Source: D2472 sp964444385
GTDB lineage: Bacteria; Pseudomonadota; Gammaproteobacteria; Magnimaribacterales; D2472
NCBI GenBank assembly: GCA_964444385.1
Contig: CAYUHD010000026.1
Coordinates: 1 to 18,993 of the forward strand
Direction of reading: 5' to 3'
DNA length: 18,993 nt
The translations under genes were made by a program, and so were the position numbers. The notes below the pieces were generated by a model that ran no database searches, was not told the origin of the DNA, and saw only the letters and a program-made list of their open reading frames with translations. Below are positions 7,496 through 14,614 of the stretch, in pieces. Positions within the stretch are counted from its first letter, which is position 1. The number at the start of each line of letters is the position of its first letter.

Positions 7496-8680
7496 ATGTA
7501 TAAATTTAAAACTTTTAACAATATTGCTAAAGATGGCCTTGCGATACTCAGCAATCATAAATTTAATGAGGTAATAGATAACCCTGATGGACTTTTAATT
7601 AGAAGCCATAAGTTGGTTAATGAAGATTTAGGGGAAAACCTCTTATGTATTGCCCGAGCAGGTGTAGGGACAAACAACATACCTATAGAGGATGCAACCA
7701 AAAAAGGTATTGTTGTTTTCAATACTCCTGGTGCAAATGCTAATGCAGTAAAAGAACTTGTTATTTGTGGCATGTTACTTTGTTCAAGAGGGATCATTCA
7801 AGCCATTAATTTTGCTAAAAATCTTGATCTTGATGATGCTGATGCTCTAAACAAGGCTATGGAAGCTCAAAAGAAAACTTTCTCAGGCAATGAACTTGCA
7901 GGAAAAACACTTGGTATAGTTGGGCTTGGCGCTATTGGATCAATGCTTGCGCAAGCTGCAAAGACCCTTGAGATGGATTTAGTTGGGTATGACCCTCATA
8001 TTTCGATTGAAGCTGCCTGGAGATTACCTCGAGAGGTTGAAAAAGCTGAAACAATGGAAGCTCTATTGAAACAAGCTGACTATGTTTCACTGCATGTCCC
8101 CCTTGTTGAGCAAACTAAAAACCTTATAAACGCATCAAATTTAAATAACTTTAAAAAAGGAGCAAAGTTAATTAATCTCTCAAGGGGAGGGATAGTCAAT
8201 ACTAACGATGTAATAGATGGGCTTGAGAATGGGAATTTAGGTAAGTTTGTCACAGACTTTCCAACACCTGAGTTAGTTAAACGATCAGTTGAAAAAAATG
8301 ATGTAGTCCTTTTACCGCATATAGGAGCCAGCACAAAAGAGGCTGAAGTAAATTGTGCTGTCATGGCTGCAAATCAGATGGTTAATTATCTAAAGGATGG
8401 CACAATTATTAACTCGGTGAACTTTCCAAGGGTTTCTCTTTCTAGAGGCACCAATTATCGTCTGGTTGTAATCAATCATAATGAACCAGGAATGATTAGC
8501 AAAATTACAGATTTTATTGCTGCATCTGATATTAATATTGCTGAAATGACCAATAAAAGTAGGGAAGATATTGCAATTAACTTGATTGATCTTGAAACTA
8601 AAGCAAGTGAGCAACTTATTGAGCAACTGCGATCTATTGAACATATCCTGATGGTGAGATCTTTAAACTCAGAAAATTAA
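7496..8680 (+). CDS. serA: D-3-phosphoglycerate dehydrogenase
   Basis: SerA oxidises 3-phosphoglycerate with NAD, the first step of serine synthesis. The 394-residue protein has the E. coli-type layout: a 2-hydroxyacid dehydrogenase catalytic domain, the inserted Rossmann domain with GLGAIG at 143-148 and D166 (YDP) for NAD ribose, then a C-terminal ACT domain (about 321-394, RLVVINHNEPGMISKI) for serine feedback. Active-site residues are R230 (LSRGG), E259 (TPEL) and H275 (HIGAST). The substrate loop ARAGVGTNNI is at 53-62. It lacks the long intervening domain of Bacillus-type SerA. The start ATG has no Shine-Dalgarno. The stop lies only 4 bp from the stop of the converging oxidoreductase gene, with no hairpin terminator between. 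No serB or serC is nearby. Confidence 0.93.
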   Translation: MYKFKTFNNIAKDGLAILSNHKFNEVIDNPDGLLIRSHKLVNEDLGENLLCIARAGVGTNNIPIEDATKKGIVVFNTPGANANAVKELVICGMLLCSRGIIQAINFAKNLDLDDADALNKAMEAQKKTFSGNELAGKTLGIVGLGAIGSMLAQAAKTLEMDLVGYDPHISIEAAWRLPREVEKAETMEALLKQADYVSLHVPLVEQTKNLINASNLNNFKKGAKLINLSRGGIVNTNDVIDGLENGNLGKFVTDFPTPELVKRSVEKNDVVLLPHIGASTKEAEVNCAVMAANQMVNYLKDGTIINSVNFPRVSLSRGTNYRLVVINHNEPGMISKITDFIAASDINIAEMTNKSREDIAINLIDLETKASEQLIEQLRSIEHILMVRSLNSEN

Positions 8681-8684
8681 AAGG

Positions 8685-9794
8685 TTATACGTAATTTTCG
8701 GCAAAACTTTTATCATATGGGACTATACTGTTTTCTTTTCCATCTTTAACTTTATTAGCCCAATTAGGATCCGATAAAAGCACTCTACCTAGGGCAATCA
8801 AATCAAATTCATTATTATTTAATTTTTCGTATAAAGTGCTGAGATCTGCTGTTTGAGTTTGATGATCTCCTGCAAAGGTTTTTGTGAAATCTTTATTAAG
8901 ACCAACACTGCCAACACTTATCGACGGCAGGCCAGTTATTTTTTTTGCAAAACCTGCAAGATTAATAGATTCATTAGAAAATTCATTTTCCCAATAACGT
9001 CTATTACTACAATGCAAAAAATCAGCTCCAGCATCTTTTAGTATATTAAAAAAATCAGCCAGGTCTTTTTTTGAAGAAGCAATCTTCGCTTCATAATTTT
9101 GTTGTTTCCATTGAGAAACCCTAATCCCAATTTGAAATGATTTCGAGGTATTTTGTTTTGAATGGGAAATAATTTCAGATGCAAATCTAACTCTATTTTC
9201 GAGAGACCCTCCATAATTATCTTTTCTTAGATTTATTTGATCCCAGAAAAATTGATCAATTAAATATCCATGCGCGCCATGAATTTCTACCCCATCAAAT
9301 CCAAGTTCCTCACAAATTTTTGCATCATCAGCATAAACTCGGATTAATTTTTGAACGTCTTCTAGCGTCATCTCATAAGCAACTTTTTTCCCACCTTCTT
9401 TAATTAATCCTGATGGAGTAAAGCCAGGAATTTTAGGGTCAGGCGGCATACCTAATTTTCTTATTCCACCGCAATGCCAGAGTTGGCAAAAAATAGATGA
9501 ATTATTTTTGTGAACCTCATTTATAATTTTTTCCCACATCTTTTTTGAGTCATCTGATATCAAGTTTGGGCAATTAGGATATCCACTAGATGCTTCATGA
9601 CTTATTTCTACTCCCTCTGTGATTATTAGCCCAACCCCTCCAGCTGCTCGTTTAGAATAGTAGGTTGGTGCATACTCATTTGGAACACCATTAGGAGAAA
9701 ATTCTCTAGTCATTGGAGCCATTACAACTCTATTCCTTAAGCGCAAGCCATTCATATAGTATTCAGAAAAAAGAGTGTTTTTTTGATCATTCAT
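8685..9794 (-). CDS. NADH:flavin oxidoreductase, Old Yellow Enzyme family
   Basis: A 369-residue FMN-dependent ene-reductase-like TIM barrel that should reduce activated C=C bonds or related electrophiles using NAD(P)H. Family marks run in order: LRNRVVMAPMTR at 19-30, RAAGGVGLIITEG at 49-61, CQLWHCGG at 103-110 with flavin-contact Q104, the active-site pair H172 and H175 (VEIHGAHGY) with catalytic Y177, the phosphate-site segment NYGGSLENR at 193-201, and ALGRVLLSDP at 334-343. The physiological substrate cannot be inferred. The gene converges on serA. Its start has no Shine-Dalgarno; a TATATT lies about 23 bp upstream on the minus strand as a possible -10. Confidence 0.92.
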   Translation of the reverse strand: MNDQKNTLFSEYYMNGLRLRNRVVMAPMTREFSPNGVPNEYAPTYYSKRAAGGVGLIITEGVEISHEASSGYPNCPNLISDDSKKMWEKIINEVHKNNSSIFCQLWHCGGIRKLGMPPDPKIPGFTPSGLIKEGGKKVAYEMTLEDVQKLIRVYADDAKICEELGFDGVEIHGAHGYLIDQFFWDQINLRKDNYGGSLENRVRFASEIISHSKQNTSKSFQIGIRVSQWKQQNYEAKIASSKKDLADFFNILKDAGADFLHCSNRRYWENEFSNESINLAGFAKKITGLPSISVGSVGLNKDFTKTFAGDHQTQTADLSTLYEKLNNNEFDLIALGRVLLSDPNWANKVKDGKENSIVPYDKSFAENYV

Positions 9795-10099
9795 AAGGAT
9801 TATTTATGGTAAATATAACGATCACTTATTCTAATTTATTTTTTTTTAAAAAAATACTTGCCCACAGAACAGAATAGTGGTATTGGGATGTCTCATTTTT
9901 TGGGAAGAGATTGTGTTTATAAGCCATAAAAATAGTATAAATTACTGATTTAAGGCTATTTTATGATTATTTGATTAGTTTTTGATCAATTTGCATGAAA
10001 CCTTATCAAATCAGTCTAAAATAAAAGAATAGTAAGTTATCCCAAGCTTTATCCACAGATTCTGTGGATAAAATTTAAGCATTTTTTAGAGTAATTTTT
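9795..10099. other. AT-rich intergenic region with DnaA-box palindrome
   Basis: This 305-bp stretch separates the divergent oxidoreductase and ung genes. It holds a T9A7 run (9839-9854), a less AT-rich patch (about 9858-9912) without recognisable structure, a very AT-rich block with repeated GATT/TGATT words (about 9921-10030), and at its ung end the DnaA-box palindrome. A looser DnaA-like TTATCCCAA precedes the palindrome at 10038-10046. I see no open reading frame or RNA gene here. The arrangement of an unwinding-prone block next to DnaA sites resembles a replication or DnaA-titration element, but the evidence is only suggestive. Confidence 0.5.
10048..10072. promoter_or_regulatory. Perfect palindrome of two inverted DnaA boxes
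   Basis: Two 12-bp arms (TTTATCCACAGA and its exact complement) flank a single T. Each arm contains the consensus DnaA box TTATCCACA, at 10049-10057 on the plus strand and 10063-10071 on the minus strand, 5 bp apart. It is 28 bp before the ung start codon, so bound protein would sit over the likely promoter. A different dimeric regulator using this palindrome cannot be excluded. Confidence 0.65.
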
Positions 10100-10774
10100 T
10101 TGAATATTTTAAATTTTCCTGAACCATGGCTAGAGCCACTTGGCAAAGCATTTTGCGAAGAATTATTGAATGAAATAGAAACAAAAATTTTAAAATTACC
10201 TGTTAAAAATTCAAAGATATTTCCACCTATTTCTACCATATTTCGTGCTTTGGAATTAGTTGATTTTGCAAGCGTGAAAGTATTAATTTTAGGACAAGAT
10301 CCATATCATAGTTTAGGGCAAGCAAACGGACTATCTTTTTCTGTGAACAAAGAAATCAAGATTCCTCCTTCTTTAAAAAATATTTTTCTTGAACTAAAAA
10401 ATGATTTAAATATCCCTATTTCTAAACACGGTGATTTGACTTCTTGGGCTGAGCAAAAGATCTTATTATTAAATTCTGTCCTAACGGTTGAAGAGGCCAA
10501 ACCAAACTCTCATCATAAAATAGGGTGGGATAAATTAACTAATAAAATTATTTCCAAGTTGAGTGAAAGGGGGAATATGATTTTTGTTTTATGGGGACAC
10601 TCTGCTCAAACAAAATTTAATTTAATCAATAAAAAACATAATTATATTTTGATTGCTCCTCACCCATCTCCGCTTTCTGCTTACAGAGGATTTTTTGGCT
10701 GTGAGCATTTTTCTAAAATTAATAAAATTTTAGTAAAAAATGGTTCTAGTGAGATTGATTGGAATCTGAAATAA
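10100..10774 (+). CDS. ung: Uracil-DNA glycosylase
   Basis: Ung removes uracil from DNA, the first step of base-excision repair after dUTP incorporation or cytosine deamination. The 224-residue protein is the usual family-1 size. The water-activating motif GQDPYH is at 65-70 with catalytic D67; PPSLKNIFLEL at 89-99 and LLLNSVLTV at 122-130 (N125 for uracil recognition) follow, and the DNA-intercalation motif HPSPLS is at 188-193 with H188. RGFFGCEHF is at 196-204. It starts with TTG: no ATG or GTG lies between the in-frame stop at 10076 and this codon, and the protein aligns with the family from here. A weak AGAG lies about 8 nt upstream. It converges on ygfZ with a 7-bp gap. Confidence 0.95.
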   Translation: MNILNFPEPWLEPLGKAFCEELLNEIETKILKLPVKNSKIFPPISTIFRALELVDFASVKVLILGQDPYHSLGQANGLSFSVNKEIKIPPSLKNIFLELKNDLNIPISKHGDLTSWAEQKILLLNSVLTVEEAKPNSHHKIGWDKLTNKIISKLSERGNMIFVLWGHSAQTKFNLINKKHNYILIAPHPSPLSAYRGFFGCEHFSKINKILVKNGSSEIDWNLK

Positions 10775-10795
10775 TTTTCTTTTAAGAAAAATTAT
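10771..10795. terminator. Possible bidirectional terminator between ung and ygfZ
   Basis: An imperfect AT-rich inverted repeat (ATAATTTTCTT ... AAGAAAAATTAT, one bulged base) spans the stop codons of the two converging genes and offers T-runs in both directions. The stem has almost no G-C pairs, so this is a weak call. Confidence 0.35.
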
Positions 10796-11543
10796 CTATT
10801 TTTCCAAGGCAAGATGAAAAAAACTTTCCCTGATTTTGGTAGCTATGCCCAATAATTACAAATTGTGAAATTTCGTCTTGATTAGAGTGAGCAATTAATC
10901 GTGTTTCTTTTTTTACCTTGCCAAGATATTCCATTCTTGCAATTATTTCTTGTCCTTTAAAACATCCTTTATTAAAGCTAACTCGAGTATGGTGATGGCC
11001 TAATTCATGTGGCCTATATTTACCCATTTCCTCTGCATTAATTTGGTGATCACCCATAATTTTTCGATTTATATTCCAGTTATTATGGTTGATCGGGTCT
11101 AAAGCATTCTCAAATTCATCATTTTCGTTAATTATTAAAGATATCGAGGTTTCATTAGATTGTAAAATCAGATGTTCGTTTGGAAGCATTAGATCATTTT
11201 TATTTCTTGATATACCAATAATCTCTGTATTTATAACTTCAGTAGAAACTTTATAAAATGGTAAAAATTTAGTTATTTCGTTTAAGAAAATTTCTTTTGA
11301 GGTTTCATCAATAACAATAATCCACCTCTTTTGATCAAAAATAATATCAAAGTTGCATAAAATAAAGCCTTTTTCATCGCACAAAGAGGAAGTCTGACCT
11401 AATAGATCACTTATTTGAGAACAATCAGATGTTACCTGTCCTTGCAAAAGCTGTAAGACAGAGTCAAAATCACCATTCAAATGAATTGCTGTCATGCCCT
11501 CAAGATTGACAGCTCCATATTTTAGAAACTCAGAATTTAACAA
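10782..11543 (-). CDS. ygfZ: YgfZ/GcvT-fold Fe-S cluster maintenance protein
   Basis: YgfZ is a folate-binding protein that supports assembly or repair of certain iron-sulfur enzymes. The diagnostic motif KGCFKGQE is at 192-199, with the essential cysteine C194, followed by the R-x-E-Y-x-G-K-V-K stretch. LLQGQVTSD at 32-40 is the other conserved segment. At 253 residues it is about 70 shorter than the E. coli protein (326); the reduction falls in the middle and C-terminal parts, while the motif region is intact. The start shown is TTG at 11543 without a Shine-Dalgarno; an ATG at residue 17 is the alternative and would keep the conserved part. It is divergent from sdhE (49-bp gap), the arrangement of E. 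coli ygfZ and ygfY. Confidence 0.87.
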   Translation of the reverse strand: MLNSEFLKYGAVNLEGMTAIHLNGDFDSVLQLLQGQVTSDCSQISDLLGQTSSLCDEKGFILCNFDIIFDQKRWIIVIDETSKEIFLNEITKFLPFYKVSTEVINTEIIGISRNKNDLMLPNEHLILQSNETSISLIINENDEFENALDPINHNNWNINRKIMGDHQINAEEMGKYRPHELGHHHTRVSFNKGCFKGQEIIARMEYLGKVKKETRLIAHSNQDEISQFVIIGHSYQNQGKFFSSCLGKIDNFS

Positions 11544-11592
11544 TTAATTAGATTAAAAAAGTTTTAATAAAGATATTATATTAGCTTACAAA

Positions 11593-11841
11593 ATGAATAT
11601 AGACATTAATAAAACAAAATGGAAGTGCAGAAGAGGTCTTAGGGAGCTGGATCTTTTGTTTAGAGGTTATAGTGAAAGCAACCTTGAGTCCCTATCAAAA
11701 AAAGACTTTGATATGTTTAACAGTATTTTGGACCTCGAGGATCAACCTCTTTATGACTTTATTTTCAAAAATGAGCCTTTAAATAGCCCTGAAAAAGAAA
11801 GTTTTATTTTAAAAAATTTAAAAAACTTTATAGATCAGTGA
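11593..11841 (+). CDS. sdhE: FAD assembly factor SdhE (YgfY/CptB family)
   Basis: SdhE helps attach FAD covalently to the flavoprotein subunit of succinate dehydrogenase (and fumarate reductase). The 82-residue size is typical. The family motif RGxxELD is present as CRRGLRELDLLF at 13-24, in the first helices, and the YDFIF segment follows at about 55-59. It is divergent from ygfZ, which also serves cofactor-dependent enzymes, and lies just upstream of rpoE (42 bp to its preferred ATG) in the same direction, so the two may share a transcript. No Shine-Dalgarno is seen; TATTAT/TATATT at 11574-11582 could be a -10 giving a very short leader. Confidence 0.88.
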   Translation: MNIDINKTKWKCRRGLRELDLLFRGYSESNLESLSKKDFDMFNSILDLEDQPLYDFIFKNEPLNSPEKESFILKNLKNFIDQ

Positions 11842-11883
11842 AACTATTTCATTTCATCTTTGTCAAAGCAATCGAGGAAATTT

Positions 11884-12453
11884 ATGGGGGTTAGCAAAGG
11901 AGATGAAATGTTTGTGAAGGAGATTAAGGCTGGAAATGCAATGGCTTTTGAAGCTATGGTCTTAAAATATCAGCCAAAACTAATGTCTTCGCTCATTGGG
12001 TATACAAAGTCTCGCGATCAAGCTGAAGAGTTATGCCAAAAAACATTTATAAGAGTTTGGCAGAAAATCGATTCTTTTAGAGGGGACAGTGCACTTTTTA
12101 CATGGATATACAGAATAGGAATAAATTTGGCAAAAAATGATTTTGCAAGTAGTTATACTAAAAGCTCTAAAGTGACCGACTCCCTTGATCAAGCTGAGCA
12201 TGATGTTCCCCAGCATCTTTCTCCTGAAACTGAGCTCATCGAAAGTGAGTCTGAAAAAAAAATTATTGACTTCATACAAACTTTAGATACTGATACAAAG
12301 ACAACTTTTATATTAAGAGAAGTTGAGGGCAGAACATATGACGAGATAGCAGAAATTTTAAATTGCCCAATTGGAACGGTTAGATCAAGGATATTTAGAG
12401 CTAGACAACTAATATTAGAATTTATTGACCAGGAGAATATTTTAAATGAATAA
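11884..12453 (+). CDS. rpoE: ECF sigma factor RpoE (AlgU)
   Basis: This group IV sigma factor drives the envelope-stress regulon. The 189-residue product has sigma region 2 (about 18-85, including AEELCQKTFIRVWQKI and FTWIYRIGINLAKN) and region 4 with the helix-turn-helix YDEIAEILNCPIGTVRSRIFRAR at about 152-174. I chose the ATG at 11884: it has GAGG seven bases upstream and gives the same N-terminal length as Pseudomonas AlgU. A TTG at 11860 opens the frame eight codons earlier and lacks such a site; an ATG at 11908 also has a good GGAG but would trim conserved sequence. The next gene, its anti-sigma factor, overlaps by 8 nt, so the two are translationally coupled. I found no sigma-E-type promoter (GAACTT-N16-TCTGA) upstream. 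Confidence 0.93.
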   Translation: MGVSKGDEMFVKEIKAGNAMAFEAMVLKYQPKLMSSLIGYTKSRDQAEELCQKTFIRVWQKIDSFRGDSALFTWIYRIGINLAKNDFASSYTKSSKVTDSLDQAEHDVPQHLSPETELIESESEKKIIDFIQTLDTDTKTTFILREVEGRTYDEIAEILNCPIGTVRSRIFRARQLILEFIDQENILNE

Positions 12454-13138
12454 AGAGTTAGAGAAACTGTCTGCATTATACGATGGCGAACTTACGCACG
12501 AGGAAATGCAGGAAAATTTAAAAAAGTTAAATTTAGACGAAGATTTAAAAAAGACTTTCCATAGGTTTGGGATCATTTCCGAATTAGTGCAAAGAAATTC
12601 TGAGCAAAATACCTCAAAAGTTATATTTTTAAGGGACTACTTTAAAAACCTTAATCCAGTAATGAGCAATCTTGTAACAGCTGCTGCAACAGTCATGATT
12701 ACACTTATTGTTTTGTATCAGTTTGATGATGATCGTTTTCAAGTAGATAGAGATAGCTCCTTACAGCTTTCATCCGCCATTTCAAGCGACTTAGCTAAAA
12801 GTCAATTGCTAAATGCGGATCAAAATATCATGGAGCATATGATTCATATCATGCAATCTAACCAATCTCACAACTCTCAAGTAGTGTCTAAGAACTGGAT
12901 CCCAGTAGGTTTTTCTGTCAATCCGAATAATCCTAATCAATATTCTAATGGAAGAAATAATTTATTTTTCCATTTTGAAAATAAACATCTCGGTATTAAA
13001 AAGGTAAAATACTTCAAAGCAAATAATAACTGGATTTATTTGATTCCATTAAATGATGGAAGGCTGTTAACTGCTTATGGTGATGTTCCCCCATCAGTTG
13101 CAAATCCAATGATCCAAGCTATTTACAAAAGGAAGTAA
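12446..13138 (+). CDS. Anti-sigma-E factor, MucA/RseA-like N-terminus with RseB-C-like periplasmic domain
   Basis: The N-terminal 60 residues (KLSALYDGELTHEEM at 7-21) match the RseA_N domain that binds and silences RpoE in the cytoplasm. A single membrane helix follows at about 74-92, then a periplasmic region. In place of the usual disordered MucA/RseA tail the last 80 residues resemble the C-terminal domain of RseB/MucB: a W-x-P-x-GF element at 151-156, YSNG at 166-169, and YGDVPPSVANPM at 211-222 near the end, like the VGExPPxTAxRI end of RseB. No separate rseB gene lies between this gene and mucD. I infer a fusion or merged regulator; the N-terminal assignment is firm, the C-terminal one is from remembered motifs. 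It starts inside rpoE and ends 1 bp before mucD. Confidence 0.8.
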   Translation: MNKELEKLSALYDGELTHEEMQENLKKLNLDEDLKKTFHRFGIISELVQRNSEQNTSKVIFLRDYFKNLNPVMSNLVTAAATVMITLIVLYQFDDDRFQVDRDSSLQLSSAISSDLAKSQLLNADQNIMEHMIHIMQSNQSHNSQVVSKNWIPVGFSVNPNNPNQYSNGRNNLFFHFENKHLGIKKVKYFKANNNWIYLIPLNDGRLLTAYGDVPPSVANPMIQAIYKRK

Positions 13139-13139
13139 T

Positions 13140-14537
13140 ATGAATCTTTTTAAATATAGGATTGTATTTTTATTAGCCCTAGGATTTTCATCCTTTGTTA
13201 GTGCTGCTTTACCATCTAATATTTCTGACCTAGTTGAAGCATCAGCACCTGCTGTGGTGAATATTACTTCTCGCAAAGAAGTAAAAATGCAAAATTCATT
13301 TAGGGGCTTTGATGAGTTTGAAAGATTCTTTGGTATTCCTAGGGACAGAGGCTTCTCTCAGCCTCAACCGCCTGAAACCAGAGAGGCGGTAGCTTATGGT
13401 TCAGGATTTATTTTTCAAGATGAATATTTATTAACAAATTTTCATGTGGTTGATGAAGCAGAAGAAATTACTGTTTCCTTGAATGATAGAAGAGAGTTTT
13501 CAGCTGAAGTTGTTGGCGTTGACCCTCTATCAGATTTAGCTGTTTTAAAAATTAAAGGTAAAAATTTACCAAAAGTTTCTATTGGTGATAGTGAAAACCT
13601 TAAAGTGGGTGATTGGGTTGTAGCCATAGGATCACCATTTTCTTTTGATTTTTCAGTCACTGCTGGCATTGTTAGCGCAAAGGGAAGAAGCATTCAGAAT
13701 CAAAATATTGGTAATTATGTTCCATTTATCCAAACGGATGTTGCTATTAATCCCGGTAACTCTGGCGGACCATTATTTGATATGGATGGAGAAGTCATTG
13801 GCATTAATTCACAGATCTATTCTCGAAGCGGGGGTTATCAAGGCTTAGCTTTCGCAATACCTATAGATGTTGCTATGGAAGTAGCCAAGCAAATTATTGA
13901 AGATGGCAGCGTTGCCAGAGGATACCTTGGTGTTAGAGTTGGAGAGGTTGATAATGATCTTGCTGAAGCTTTGAGCATGGATAAGCCTTATGGGGCCCTT
14001 ATTACTGATGTTGAAAAAGGTGAATCTGGAGATGATGCTGGTCTTCAGGCTGGAGATGTGATTATTGAGTTTAATGGAAAAGAAATTAAGTTTGGCTCTG
14101 ACTTGCCTCATGTAGTTGGAAGAATCCAACCAAAAACAAAAGCCAATGCAAAAGTTATTCGTGATGGAAAAAATGTTAACTTAAAATTTGTACTTGGTGA
14201 ATTACCTGCTGATGAAAGAACATTTATTCCAGCCAAAACGGAAATTTCTTCGGATCCATTAGGGCTAAAGATAGAGGATCTTTCTGATGAAAATTCTCGA
14301 GCAAATGATCCTGAAAATGGAGTTTTAGTCTTAAGGGTTAACAATGGATCTCCCGCATACGGAAAACTAACTAGAGGCGACATTATTACCGAAGTTATTT
14401 CTCAGGGTAAGCGTTATAAAATTGAGGATGCTGAGACCTTTGAAGAATTGATCAAACAATTTGATGAAGGTGAAAAAATAGCCATAGTAGGGCGTAGAAA
14501 TAATAATAGATTTTTTGTTGCAGTAACCGTAGATTAA
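13140..14537 (+). CDS. mucD: Periplasmic serine endoprotease, DegP/DegQ (MucD) family
   Basis: A HtrA-type protease that degrades misfolded envelope proteins and dampens the RpoE response. Residues 1-22 form a signal peptide with a cleavage site after FVSA. The catalytic triad is H102 (TNFHVV), D132 (SDLAVL) and S208 (GNSGGP). PDZ1 covers about 260-350 (GYLGVRVGEV onwards) and PDZ2 about 372-460. Two PDZ domains and a cleavable signal make this DegP/Q/MucD rather than the membrane-anchored DegS. At 465 residues it has the normal length. It lies immediately behind the anti-sigma gene, like mucD in the Pseudomonas algU cluster, with a GGA ribosome binding site inside the end of that gene, and is followed by a strong terminator. 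Confidence 0.94.
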   Translation: MNLFKYRIVFLLALGFSSFVSAALPSNISDLVEASAPAVVNITSRKEVKMQNSFRGFDEFERFFGIPRDRGFSQPQPPETREAVAYGSGFIFQDEYLLTNFHVVDEAEEITVSLNDRREFSAEVVGVDPLSDLAVLKIKGKNLPKVSIGDSENLKVGDWVVAIGSPFSFDFSVTAGIVSAKGRSIQNQNIGNYVPFIQTDVAINPGNSGGPLFDMDGEVIGINSQIYSRSGGYQGLAFAIPIDVAMEVAKQIIEDGSVARGYLGVRVGEVDNDLAEALSMDKPYGALITDVEKGESGDDAGLQAGDVIIEFNGKEIKFGSDLPHVVGRIQPKTKANAKVIRDGKNVNLKFVLGELPADERTFIPAKTEISSDPLGLKIEDLSDENSRANDPENGVLVLRVNNGSPAYGKLTRGDIITEVISQGKRYKIEDAETFEELIKQFDEGEKIAIVGRRNNNRFFVAVTVD

Positions 14538-14553
14538 ATTCATCTTACAATGC

Positions 14554-14588
14554 ATAAGAAAAGCTGATATCAGGCCAGCTTTTCTTAT
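14554..14588 (+). terminator. Rho-independent terminator after mucD
   Basis: A perfect 13-bp stem (ATAAGAAAAGCTG pairing with CAGCTTTTCTTAT) closes a 9-base loop. The A-tract and T-tract lie within the stem, a common form of intrinsic terminator in gammaproteobacteria. It starts 16 bp after the mucD stop and separates the stress unit from lepA. Confidence 0.8.
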
Positions 14589-14614
14589 AGAATAGTCCTG
14601 CATTAAAACAGAAG

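Noticed and set aside
7307..7558. An 83-codon minus-strand open frame covering the glpK-serA gap
   Set aside because: It overlaps the serA start, has no recognisable domain or ribosome binding site, and such frames are common in AT-rich intergenic DNA.
8080..8364. A 94-codon minus-strand frame inside serA
   Set aside because: It is the antisense of a well-conserved gene (Rossmann and catalytic region) and shows no protein-family features; the same applies to the other antisense frames within nrdA, nrdB, glpK, rpoE, mucD and lepA.
8419..8446. A GAACTT-N16-TCTAGA sequence resembling a sigma-E (AlgU) promoter
   Set aside because: It lies inside serA, encodes conserved residues there, is followed by no gene start, and deviates in the -10 half.
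9839..9854. T9A7 run as a terminator for either neighbour
   Set aside because: It lies in the divergent upstream region of both genes, so neither would need a terminator there; more likely just AT-rich promoter DNA.
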